The notes under the pieces: generated by a model
Database searches by the model: none
Seen by the model: only the letters and a program-made list of their open reading frames with translations
What the model was told of the DNA's origin: nothing
Translations under genes and position numbers: made by a program
Shown here: positions 1 through 5,129 of the stretch, piece after piece
Layout: each line of letters starts with the position of its first letter
Position numbering within the stretch: position 1 is the first letter of the stretch
Assembly (NCBI GenBank): GCA_031260745.1
Contig: JAISKY010000237.1
Coordinates: 1 to 8,323, forward strand
DNA from: Oscillospiraceae bacterium
GTDB lineage: Bacteria; Bacillota; Clostridia; Oscillospirales; Oscillospiraceae
Direction of reading: 5' to 3'
Length of the DNA stretch: 8,323 bases

Positions 1-169
1 CCTCAATAGCCTCTATTTCTTCCAAGGTAACGCCCTCAACGTCGCGGTAGTTCATTACGCTGTCTGAGGTTTGCTCTGCGGAGTAACCGGGCTGTGACGC
101 GCAGGAATATAGCTGCGCCGTAATTACAAGCGCGAACAACATCAATATTATGCGCTTAATTTTCGGCAC
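1..169 (-). CDS. N-terminal fragment of a third lipoprotein, possibly a substrate-binding sensor protein (runs off the left edge)
   Basis: Only the first 56 codons are in the window. The start is a GTG at 169-167, chosen because a strong GGAGGG lies 7 bases upstream (177-182) and because it gives a complete lipoprotein signal peptide: basic MPKIKR, a hydrophobic stretch at about residues 7-21, then the lipobox LYSC with Cys23 as the expected lipidation site. The mature part begins with a short polar linker and then NYRDVEGVTLEEIEAIE. From memory, a similar start (YRDIPGVTxEEIxAIE) is found in clostridial proteins where a family 3 solute-binding domain is joined to a signalling output domain. 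That match is a recollection, not a search result. The gene follows the family 1 binding protein by 31 bases with no terminator between them, so it is probably the third gene of the operon. The protein is exported and lipid-anchored; its function cannot be told from this fragment. Confidence 0.72.
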   Translation of the reverse strand, partial: MPKIKRIILMLFALVITAQLYSCASQPGYSAEQTSDSVMNYRDVEGVTLEEIEAIE

Positions 170-176
170 CGATATT

Positions 177-182
177 CCCTCC
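177..182 (-). promoter_or_regulatory. Ribosome binding site that fixes a GTG start
   Basis: The minus strand reads GGAGGG 7 bases before the GTG at 169. This is a near-ideal Shine-Dalgarno match and is the reason for preferring GTG 169 over the internal ATG at codon 10, which would cut the signal peptide short. Confidence 0.75.
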
Positions 183-200
183 GTTTATAATTCGCGATTC

Positions 201-1658
201 CTAATTGGTGAAGTACGCGTTAAGAGCGTTCTGGTAAGCGTCAGCGTAACTCTCGATAAATTGCGTTGTATTCTGCGCGCCTGTCATAAGATACACAAGC
301 GAGAAGTTTACGATTTTTGAAAGACTGTCCCAAAGGTCAAATCCCTGACGCTGTGACATCATAAGCGCGTAAGCGAAATTGCGCTCCGAGCCGTATCGCT
401 CCCGCGACCAGTCGTAGTCGTCCGCTTTTTCAGTGTCAAAATCGTACCAGTTGAGCCAGTCAAAAATGACATTGTAAATTAGTTCAGAATCCTCCGCGCC
501 TTTTGGGAGCATATACCAATTCATATCGGGCGACGAATAGTGGTTTGTCGCGGGGTCGCCGGACGGTCCGCACGGCCACGGTACGATACCGATTTCAAAC
601 GGCAAGTCGTTGCCGCCCTGCTGGTCGAATATCCAGTCCGCTCCAATCCAAAAAGCGGACAAACCCTCGGCGTACAGTTTATTGTTGATTTCCCAGTTCG
701 CCGAATCCCACGGACGCGCCGTTTTGTCCGTATTATATATCTTGTATATAAAATCGAACACTTCTCGAGTTTCTTTACTGTCCATCGTTTGTTTTTCACC
801 CCGAGCGATACCCGCGTCGTTAGACATCAGCAGATTATTAAGCATATTTGTCCAGTAACCGCTGTAACCGTAAACTTCGGGAGTACCGTCCTCGTCGGCG
901 TCTACGGTCAGAACTTTGAGGTAATTTTCCCAAACGTCCCACGTCCACTCGCCGCGGTCGAACAAGTCCTGCGGATTTTCAAGACCGGCGGCTTCAACCA
1001 TATCAAGATTGAACGCGAGCGGATACGACGAAACTCCTCCGCTATTCGACGGATTGAACAGATACGATTTGTCCTGTCCGGCGAGTTTCAGATTTTTTGT
1101 AACGGCTTGCTCGTTGAAAACGTCGGTGTTCGCAAGCCCTATATCCTCAAGCGCGATAGCAAGTCCGTCAAGCACCGCGGGTATGCCGAACTGCGAATCA
1201 ACCTGATAGATGTCCACGTCGGGGATTCCTTCGGCGATTGACGTGCGTATACTCTCCTGTATGCCCTCAAACGTGAGATTCACGTACTCGATAACTACGT
1301 TATATTTCAGCTCGACTTCACGGAGTTTGGCAAGTCTAAGCTCCGCGATTTGAATACGGTGTTCCTTTTCAGCTTTGGTTTCTTCATCGTCGTCGTCAGA
1401 TAAATGCGGCACAGTCGGGTCGTCATAGATTGACGTATGCTTGGAAACGTAATAAATATCCGACCACGTTCCGATAGTTATAATGCGTTTGCCGTCGGCG
1501 GTGTAACGTACGGCGCTGACGCCGGCGCTGGGTGAAACCTCCGGAGTATCTGACGGCGCGGGAGTATTACTTGATACCGTTTGACTGCCGTTACCGCAGG
1601 CGGATAACGCAATTACAAGCGCGGCGGTCAGTATTGCGGCTAAGATTCTCTTTGTCAT
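201..1658 (-). CDS. Extracellular solute-binding lipoprotein, family 1 (sugar-type ABC binding protein)
   Basis: This 485-residue exported lipoprotein is the likely substrate-binding component of an ABC importer of the carbohydrate/family 1 type. The signal peptide is residues 1-20 with lipobox LSAC, so Cys21 should be lipidated. A Ser/Thr/Pro linker (about 22-50) tethers the binding domain. Family hallmarks are the first strand IITIGTW (59-65), the helix ending ELKYNVVIEYVN (116-127), IPDVDIY (145-151), TWDVWENYLK (239-248) with the aspartate-rich DADEDGTPEVYGY (252-264) after it, and a Trp/Tyr-rich C-terminal lobe typical of sugar pockets. Unusual is an acidic and charged insert at about 80-115 (including SDDDDEETKAEKEH) between the first strand and the next helix. 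The ATG overlaps the stop of the preceding lipoprotein gene by 4 bases (ATGA), with AGGAGGTGAT upstream, so translation is probably coupled. No permease gene is visible. The ligand cannot be named from sequence alone. Confidence 0.88.
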   Translation of the reverse strand: MTKRILAAILTAALVIALSACGNGSQTVSSNTPAPSDTPEVSPSAGVSAVRYTADGKRIITIGTWSDIYYVSKHTSIYDDPTVPHLSDDDDEETKAEKEHRIQIAELRLAKLREVELKYNVVIEYVNLTFEGIQESIRTSIAEGIPDVDIYQVDSQFGIPAVLDGLAIALEDIGLANTDVFNEQAVTKNLKLAGQDKSYLFNPSNSGGVSSYPLAFNLDMVEAAGLENPQDLFDRGEWTWDVWENYLKVLTVDADEDGTPEVYGYSGYWTNMLNNLLMSNDAGIARGEKQTMDSKETREVFDFIYKIYNTDKTARPWDSANWEINNKLYAEGLSAFWIGADWIFDQQGGNDLPFEIGIVPWPCGPSGDPATNHYSSPDMNWYMLPKGAEDSELIYNVIFDWLNWYDFDTEKADDYDWSRERYGSERNFAYALMMSQRQGFDLWDSLSKIVNFSLVYLMTGAQNTTQFIESYADAYQNALNAYFTN

Positions 1659-2776
1659 TGCGTATCACCTCCTGTTACGGTTGCTACGGACATAGCGTAA
1701 ACATCCAGTTTCTCACCTGTGTCGCCTGCGTATAACTGGTCAAGCAAGCCCTCTAAATCATTCGAGTTAAACGCCGTTATAATGTCGTCATAAAGAAACT
1801 GCGCGATAGTTCCGGAGTCGTTCACATACGCCGGAGCGGCTTTTGCCAAACCCTCTCCGCCTGACCAGCTTTGCAGGATTAGTTCGGGCGCCGACTCTGA
1901 CGCGTAGTATACGGTAATGACGCTTCCGGGCGCGATTACAGACGCGTCAAACGCTCCCCCGCCGTGAATGGTCGTAATCGCTACCGCCTGTCCCCAACCT
2001 CCGGGCGAATTGCCCGATGAGCCGTCAATAGTGGTTTCGCCGGAAGTTTCGAGCAGATTTGAGCGGTCGGGTCTGCCGAAGCCCTCCGGCGCGGAGAACA
2101 CCGCGTCAGTATTTAAGGTAAGCTCCGCGCCGTTTTCGCCGTAGAAACGAATACCGAGAATTATGAAATTCGTCGGTCCCGCGCCGCCGGTCAGCGCGTT
2201 GTCCACTTCTTTTGAGAAAATAAACATATTGTACGCGCCGGAAATCATATACTCGGTTTCGTTAAGCGCGGCGCGGGCTATATTGGGGTTTTTTGCCGCA
2301 AGATATACGCTCCACGGGTCAGGCGCGCCTTGCAGTCTGTCCGCGCCCGATAACGCGGTAATCGTACCCGAAACCGCGTAAAACTCCCCGTCTGGATTCG
2401 TAGTTTCAACGTCGATTTCCATAGAGCGGAGATTTGACACGTCCTCGCCGAGCAGACTTGACACGTCAATTGCAAGGTAAGGCGTACCGCCGTTGGAAAC
2501 GTCGGCAAGCAGAGCTTTTTTGCCGTTACGCTCAATTATGGAAAGCTGAGTTTTACAAGCGTCCGGCGAAGATTCGTAAGACTGAATGAACGCGAAGTTA
2601 CCGTTCGCGAACAGTTCCGCGTTTTCGCCGTCAGATATTGGCAAGCTCGCGGCTGACGGCGTCGCTGACGACGTCGCTGACGGCGTCGCGCCTCCGACCG
2701 TACCGCAACCCGCAATCACTATGAAAAAAAGAAGCGTGACAAGCCCGAAAGCGGCACGCTGTTTCGTATGTGTCAT
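1655..2776 (-). CDS. Two-domain beta-sandwich lipoprotein of unknown function, possibly carbohydrate-binding
   Basis: The protein has 373 residues. The signal peptide is residues 1-23 with lipobox IAGC, giving Cys24 as the lipid anchor, followed by an Ala/Thr/Pro/Ser linker built from three ATPS-type repeats (about 30-42). The mature part reads as two beta-rich modules. The first (about 52-230) has alternating strands such as LAIDVSSLLG, SMEIDVETTNPDG and IILGIRFYGENG, the style of galactose-binding-like jelly rolls. The second (about 264-368) contains GSVITVYYASESAPELILQS and ends LDQLYAGDTGEKLDVYAMSV, which I recall from clostridial extracellular carbohydrate-active proteins. No catalytic motif is visible, so a binding or surface role is inferred, not shown. 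It is the first gene of its operon, behind a near-consensus promoter. The ATG has AGGGGAAAG upstream. The stop overlaps the start of the solute-binding gene, which argues for a joint function. Confidence 0.75.
   Translation of the reverse strand: MTHTKQRAAFGLVTLLFFIVIAGCGTVGGATPSATSSATPSAASLPISDGENAELFANGNFAFIQSYESSPDACKTQLSIIERNGKKALLADVSNGGTPYLAIDVSSLLGEDVSNLRSMEIDVETTNPDGEFYAVSGTITALSGADRLQGAPDPWSVYLAAKNPNIARAALNETEYMISGAYNMFIFSKEVDNALTGGAGPTNFIILGIRFYGENGAELTLNTDAVFSAPEGFGRPDRSNLLETSGETTIDGSSGNSPGGWGQAVAITTIHGGGAFDASVIAPGSVITVYYASESAPELILQSWSGGEGLAKAAPAYVNDSGTIAQFLYDDIITAFNSNDLEGLLDQLYAGDTGEKLDVYAMSVATVTGGDTQ
1664..1673 (-). promoter_or_regulatory. Strong Shine-Dalgarno for the solute-binding protein
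   Basis: The minus strand reads AGGAGGTGAT, fully complementary to the usual anti-Shine-Dalgarno sequence and the best in the window. It lies inside the last codons of the upstream lipoprotein gene. The binding protein may therefore be made in excess over its partner even though the two genes overlap. Confidence 0.8.
2652..2687 (-). repeat. Three tandem 12-base repeats in the lipoprotein linker
   Basis: Three direct copies of a 12-base unit (plus strand gctgacggcgtc, with one g-to-a change in the middle copy) lie in frame. They encode the spacer ATPS-ATSS-ATPS between the lipidated cysteine and the first folded module. Such units can expand or contract by slippage without breaking the frame and would change the tether length in steps of four residues. 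Confidence 0.85.
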
Positions 2777-2817
2777 AAACTTTCCCCTATTATAATGTAT
2801 TGCATATTCTATCAGAC

Positions 2818-2846
2818 ATTATATCACAATCTTTCAAATTTGTCAA
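2818..2846 (-). promoter_or_regulatory. Near-consensus sigma-A promoter of the lipoprotein operon
   Basis: On the minus strand there is TTGACA (2846-2841), a 17-base spacer, and TATAAT (2823-2818) preceded by TGA, which makes it an extended -10. All twelve hexamer positions match the vegetative sigma consensus. The predicted start of transcription is near 2811, giving a leader of about 35 bases that contains the AGGGG ribosome binding site. The flanking DNA is very A+T rich compared with the genes. Confidence 0.85.
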
Positions 2847-2903
2847 CCTACATATTACTAGAAAATTGTCATAAACAAGATTATTCTCTTTGCTTTGACA
2901 TAT

Positions 2904-2929
2904 AAAAAAACAGCTATTTAGCGGGTTTT
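2904..2929 (-). terminator. Weak hairpin with seven T residues, a possible attenuator or second terminator
   Basis: On the minus strand an imperfect stem (AAAAC.C.GCT pairing with AGC.G.TTTT, mismatches between) closes around a four-base loop and runs into TTTTTTT (2910-2904). It lies downstream of the distal promoter candidate and upstream of the proximal promoter. It could attenuate transcripts from the distal promoter or stop residual read-through from the coat genes. The stem is weak, so this is tentative. Confidence 0.3.
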
Positions 2930-2930
2930 A

Positions 2931-2944
2931 TCAAGGTAACTTGA
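2931..2944. repeat. Small inverted repeat in the intergenic region
   Basis: TCAAG-gtaa-CTTGA, a five-base stem around a four-base loop, sits just 5' (minus sense) of the weak hairpin with the T-tract. It could be an operator half-site pair or part of a leader structure, but a repeat of this size can also occur by chance. Confidence 0.3.
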
Positions 2945-2994
2945 CTGGATTTTTGTTTTCGGCGTATTACACAAATTTCGTTACTTTACGCTAA

Positions 2995-3022
2995 ATTTTA
3001 CGACTTGCGGCCGCTATGTCAA
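2995..3022 (-). promoter_or_regulatory. Candidate distal promoter for the lipoprotein operon
   Basis: On the minus strand TTGACA (3022-3017) is followed by a 16-base spacer and TAAAAT (3000-2995), which is 11 of 12 consensus bases. It begins right after the T-tract of the coat-gene terminator, a natural place for a new promoter. If used, it would give a leader of about 210 bases before the lipoprotein ATG, containing the small inverted repeat and the weak hairpin. The spacer carries a G+C-rich GCGGCCGC (3008-3015). Confidence 0.45.
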
Positions 3023-3025
3023 CAT

Positions 3026-3068
3026 ACCAACACAAACCCCGCGATGCCATTAGAGCGTCGCGGGGTTT
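3026..3068 (-). terminator. Intrinsic terminator of the spore coat unit
   Basis: On the minus strand, AAACCCCGCGACG (3068-3056) pairs with CATCGCGGGGTTT (3046-3034) around a nine-base loop. The first ten pairs are perfect, with one mismatch or wobble near the loop. It is followed by a T-rich TTTGTGTT. It lies about 50 bases past the stop codon of the CotF-type gene and separates the coat genes from the lipoprotein operon. Confidence 0.8.
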
Positions 3069-3100
3069 TCCCGGTACGGGTTGCGTGTCAAGGCGTTCGA

Positions 3101-3115
3101 CGAGCGTCACGCTCG
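3101..3115. repeat. Hairpin directly after the coat gene stop codon
   Basis: CGAGCG-tca-CGCTCG is a perfect six-base stem with a three-base loop beginning one base after the TAA stop (3119-3117) on the minus strand. There is no T-tract, so it is not itself a terminator. It may protect the 3' end of the message. Confidence 0.4.
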
Positions 3116-3116
3116 G

Positions 3117-3398
3117 TTACGCCTGGCAGAGTTGCTGTTTGGTTTGAGAAATCTTCTGCTGCTCCGCTTGCTCGGTCTGATACCAGCCGCGCGATTGCAT
3201 ATCGCGGAAAATACCGGACTGAATACGGTGTTCGTCGTCCAGAATATTTAGGAACGCGTTGCGAAGCTGTTCGCTTACGCACTCGCCCGCCCAAATGTTG
3301 TAGGTTGACGTGATTTGCTTTTGCCCCAGCAAAGCGTCATTGAGGATTTCTTTGTCGCAAAACGAATTTTGCTGCTGTTGTTGCTGTTGATTCTGCAT
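3117..3398 (-). CDS. CotF-family spore coat protein
   Basis: This 93-residue small helical protein matches the Coat F domain family, components of the spore coat or its assembly in Bacilli and Clostridia. The domain covers about residues 15-85. Recognisable pieces are DKEILNDALLGQKQITSTYN (15-34), AGECVSEQLRNAFLNILDDE (37-56) and FRDMQSRGWYQTEQAEQQKI (64-83), the last being the C-terminal signature of the family. The N-terminus is a glutamine run (MQN, seven Q, N) from mixed CAA/CAG codons. The ATG has GAGGAGT upstream, overlapping the TAG stop of the preceding gene with an 11-base gap, so the two are co-transcribed. Expression is expected in the mother cell late in sporulation, judging by the family and the promoter candidate ahead of the unit. 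I am confident about the family, less about the exact role. Confidence 0.88.
   Translation of the reverse strand: MQNQQQQQQQNSFCDKEILNDALLGQKQITSTYNIWAGECVSEQLRNAFLNILDDEHRIQSGIFRDMQSRGWYQTEQAEQQKISQTKQQLCQA
3369..3389 (-). repeat. Trinucleotide tract encoding seven glutamines
   Basis: Seven consecutive CAA/CAG codons stand at residues 4-10 of the CotF-type protein. The mixed codons make slippage less likely than in a pure repeat, but the run is still a candidate for length variation between strains. Confidence 0.7.
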
Positions 3399-3409
3399 TT
3401 TGTACTCCT

Positions 3410-3595
3410 CTACTGCAAAAAGCCCATAAGGGTATTTGCGTGTTGCTGGTGCTTATCGGCAAAAGAGTTCAGGTCTGTCTTGACGGCTCCGTCACTTGCC
3501 AATTCCGCCATTTTACGGTACTTCTTTACAAGAACCTGCTCCGCTTTAATTTGTTCGCTTAAAGCGGTAAGCTCTTTGGTGGTTAATGTGGACAT
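3410..3595 (-). CDS. Small ferritin-like helical protein paired with the coat protein
   Basis: The gene encodes 61 residues from the ATG at 3595. An in-frame GTG at 3601 is possible, but the only ribosome binding site (ACGGAG, 3608-3603) is 1 base from that GTG and 7 bases from the ATG, so the ATG is chosen. The protein is all helical: helix one contains TTKELTALSEQIKAEQVLVK (5-24), helix two SFADKHQQHANTLMGFLQ (44-61). The Glu19/His49/His52 arrangement (AEQxLVKKY and KHQQHxxTLM) resembles half of a four-helix ferritin-like fold, so it probably dimerises or packs with its neighbour. Similar small proteins are commonly found just ahead of CotF-type genes in clostridia, by recollection. It lies 11 bases upstream of the coat gene in the same unit. 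Metal binding is possible but unproven. Confidence 0.78.
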   Translation of the reverse strand: MSTLTTKELTALSEQIKAEQVLVKKYRKMAELASDGAVKTDLNSFADKHQQHANTLMGFLQ

Positions 3596-3602
3596 ATTCA
3601 CA

Positions 3603-3608
3603 CTCCGT
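3603..3608 (-). promoter_or_regulatory. Ribosome binding site that decides the start of the small spore protein
   Basis: The minus strand reads ACGGAG. The spacing is 7 bases to the ATG at 3595 but only 1 base to the in-frame GTG at 3601, so initiation should use the ATG and the protein begins MSTLTTKEL. Confidence 0.7.
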
Positions 3609-3642
3609 AATTTCGTTTGTCATCTATTTGTGTTCGACGAGC

Positions 3643-3672
3643 TTAGTATGCGGAGCGCGGCAGTATTATATA
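3643..3672 (-). promoter_or_regulatory. Candidate sporulation (sigma-E/sigma-K-like) promoter of the coat unit
   Basis: On the minus strand TATATAAT (3672-3665) is followed, after 14 bases, by CATACTAA (3650-3643). The second element matches the CATA-start -10 shared by sigma-E and sigma-K promoters (sigma-E consensus CATACA-T), and the upstream ATAT-type element and spacing suit sigma-E. Transcription would start near 3636, about 40 bases before the ATG. An alternative reading takes TATAAT as a vegetative -10, but no -35 hexamer stands at the right distance. Confidence 0.45.
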
Positions 3673-3697
3673 CTAACGAAAAATGTAAATTCGCGCG

Positions 3698-4525
3698 TTA
3701 TCGTACGATGAAAACTTCGGTTAACGAATCAAAATCTGCGGAGGGCTTAATCTCGCCGTACCAATTCATTCCCGAATTGTCCGCTTTATACGCGGAAATT
3801 GTGCCGATAACCAAACCTTGCGGGAAAACCTCGCCGGAACCCGACGTCATAATCGTATCGCCGTTTAGCAAATCCGGCGCGGTCGGTAACATTCCGAGTT
3901 TTAACAATCCGCGCTCCATAAGCTCAAAATCGCCGGACGCGACGCCGGAGATTCCGTTACGGTCAACCAACGCTCCAACGCTGGAATCAATGTCGATTAT
4001 AGTGCGGACTTTCGCGGTCATAGTGCCAACCTCAATGACTTGTCCGACAAGGAATCCTTCCTCGGTGATTACGCTGTCGCCGATTTGTATTCCGGCGGAG
4101 GTTCCGCCGGCGATGACGAAAGAGGACGACCAACTTGAGGCTGTCCACGAAATTAGCGGTTCTATCGCTTTAGGTTCCCAATCCTGCTCAGTCGTCATTA
4201 GCTCAAGTAGTCTTTTTAGACGTTCGTTTTCCTCGTTGGCTCCGCGGGCTTCGCGGATTTCCTCGTCCATTTTAGCTAACTGAGTTTTAAGTCTGGCGTT
4301 TTCGGCGGTTATGTTGTCGAACTCGTACAAATAGGCGTAAACGTCTTTGAGCCTTTCCGCGCCGTTGCTTAGTAACCGCTCGACAGGCGAAAACATAGTC
4401 CTAAGCGCGTCATTGAGTACGGAACCGCTGCCGCCCCAAATCAGTGACGCGACAAGCAACGCGAGAATCAGCGTCAGCAATATCGCCGTTACTTTAATTC
4501 CCCTGCTCGCGAAAAAATTTCTCAT
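3698..4525 (-). CDS. mreC: Cell-shape-determining protein MreC
   Basis: MreC (275 residues, usual length for the family) is a bitopic membrane protein of the elongasome that links the cytoskeleton to peptidoglycan synthases. The parts are a short cytoplasmic N-terminus (1-10), one transmembrane helix (about 11-30), a coiled coil that mediates dimerisation (about 55-112, with NARLKTQLAKMDEEIREAR), and the extracytoplasmic double beta-barrel region (about 115-275). Family motifs include GDSVITEEGFLVGQV (149-163), VRTIIDIDSSVGALV (173-187), GISGVASG (191-198) and SGEVFPQGLVIG (230-241). The ATG is 4 bases past the maf stop, with GGAG 8 bases upstream inside maf, so the two genes are tightly coupled. 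MreB is not upstream and MreD is not downstream, unlike the common maf-mreBCD arrangement. No clear terminator follows the stop. Confidence 0.93.
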   Translation of the reverse strand: MRNFFASRGIKVTAILLTLILALLVASLIWGGSGSVLNDALRTMFSPVERLLSNGAERLKDVYAYLYEFDNITAENARLKTQLAKMDEEIREARGANEENERLKRLLELMTTEQDWEPKAIEPLISWTASSWSSSFVIAGGTSAGIQIGDSVITEEGFLVGQVIEVGTMTAKVRTIIDIDSSVGALVDRNGISGVASGDFELMERGLLKLGMLPTAPDLLNGDTIMTSGSGEVFPQGLVIGTISAYKADNSGMNWYGEIKPSADFDSLTEVFIVR

Positions 4526-4529
4526 TATT

Positions 4530-5129
4530 TTAGCTCCAGTTTTCAGTCAGGTCTATTCCGAACCGTTTCAGCGCGATACTTAAAGCGCAAATCGGAAGTC
4601 CGACCACATTATAATAGTCGCCGTCTATACGCTCAATAAACATACCGCCGAGTCCTTGTATTCCGTAAGCTCCGGCTTTGTCAAGCGGTTCTCCCGAACT
4701 GACATACGCGTTAATTTCGGCGGGAGTAATCTCGCGGAATGTTACGAACGTGCGTTCGGTAAATTCTAACGCGCCGCCGTTTTTCAGTAACGTAACCGCC
4801 GTAATTACCTCGTGAGTTTTACTGGAAAGCTCGGCAAGCATATTCGCGGCGTCGTCCGCGTCAGCGGGTTTGCCAAGTATTTTGCCGTCTATAACGACAA
4901 TCGTGTCGGCGGAAATAATTAGCCGTAAATCGTTTGAACCTGCCGCGATTTCCTCCGCTTTCGCTTTTGCGATTCTGACGACGGAGAGTTCCGGAGCTTC
5001 GCCGGGTTCGGCGGAAAGCTCCGACTTAGCCGGAATGACTGTAAATGTTAATCCAAGTCGTTCGATAAGCTCACGCCGGCGCGGAGAAGCCGACGCTAAG
5101 ATGATATTCTCTGTAGTATTCCCGCGCAT
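4530..5129 (-). CDS. maf: Maf-family nucleoside triphosphate pyrophosphatase
   Basis: This 199-residue cytoplasmic enzyme hydrolyses non-canonical or pyrimidine nucleoside triphosphates to the monophosphate and pyrophosphate, a house-cleaning role. It is also tied to septum inhibition when over-produced in Bacillus. Diagnostic motifs are the substrate-binding SASPRR (13-18), SADTIVV with the expected catalytic Asp75 (73-79), GKP (86-88), a SKTHEVITAV segment (103-112), KAGAYGIQG (151-159) and YYNVVGLPI (172-180). Together these fit the YhdE-type subgroup (dTTP/UTP), though substrate choice is an inference. The ATG has GGGAG 7 bases upstream. The gene overlaps the end of the U32-like gene by 34 bases and ends 4 bases before mreC, so it sits inside a co-transcribed block. 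All key residues are present and length is normal. Confidence 0.93.
   Translation of the reverse strand: MRGNTTENIILASASPRRRELIERLGLTFTVIPAKSELSAEPGEAPELSVVRIAKAKAEEIAAGSNDLRLIISADTIVVIDGKILGKPADADDAANMLAELSSKTHEVITAVTLLKNGGALEFTERTFVTFREITPAEINAYVSSGEPLDKAGAYGIQGLGGMFIERIDGDYYNVVGLPICALSIALKRFGIDLTENWS

Larger units (their letters stand above)
2777..3116. other. 340-base gene-free control region between coat genes and lipoprotein operon
   Basis: No plausible coding sequence is present. In minus-strand order it holds a short hairpin after the coat gene stop (3101-3115), the coat-gene terminator (3026-3068), a candidate distal promoter (2995-3022), a small inverted repeat (2931-2944), a weak hairpin with T-tract (2904-2929) and the near-consensus proximal promoter (2818-2846). 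The part from about 2790 to 3000 is much richer in A+T than the genes on either side. Confidence 0.7.

Noticed and set aside
540..1241. Open frame of 233 codons on the plus strand opposite the solute-binding gene.
   Set aside because: The opposite strand carries a recognisable lipoprotein with signal peptide and strong ribosome binding site. This frame shows no domain or export signal.
2895..2900. TTGACA on the plus strand as a possible rightward promoter.
   Set aside because: No -10 hexamer follows at 16-18 bases and there is no plus-strand gene downstream.
3008..3015. GCGGCCGC, which could suggest a cloning junction.
   Set aside because: It lies within otherwise natural intergenic sequence, with no vector-like sequence around it; a single eight-base site can occur by chance.
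3369..3389. Glutamine codon tract as a sign of frameshift or sequencing error.
   Set aside because: The frame is intact on both sides, the Shine-Dalgarno sequence is well placed, and glutamine-rich starts occur in CotF-like proteins.
3599..3601. GTG as start codon of the small ferritin-like protein.
   Set aside because: The Shine-Dalgarno sequence would be 1 base away. The ATG two codons later has the proper 7-base spacing.
3315..4283. Long open frame of 322 codons on the plus strand opposite the coat genes and mreC.
   Set aside because: It lies antisense to two well-supported genes, has a low-complexity leucine/serine-rich translation, matches no family I know, and lacks a good ribosome binding site. 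High G+C codon habits often open such shadow frames.
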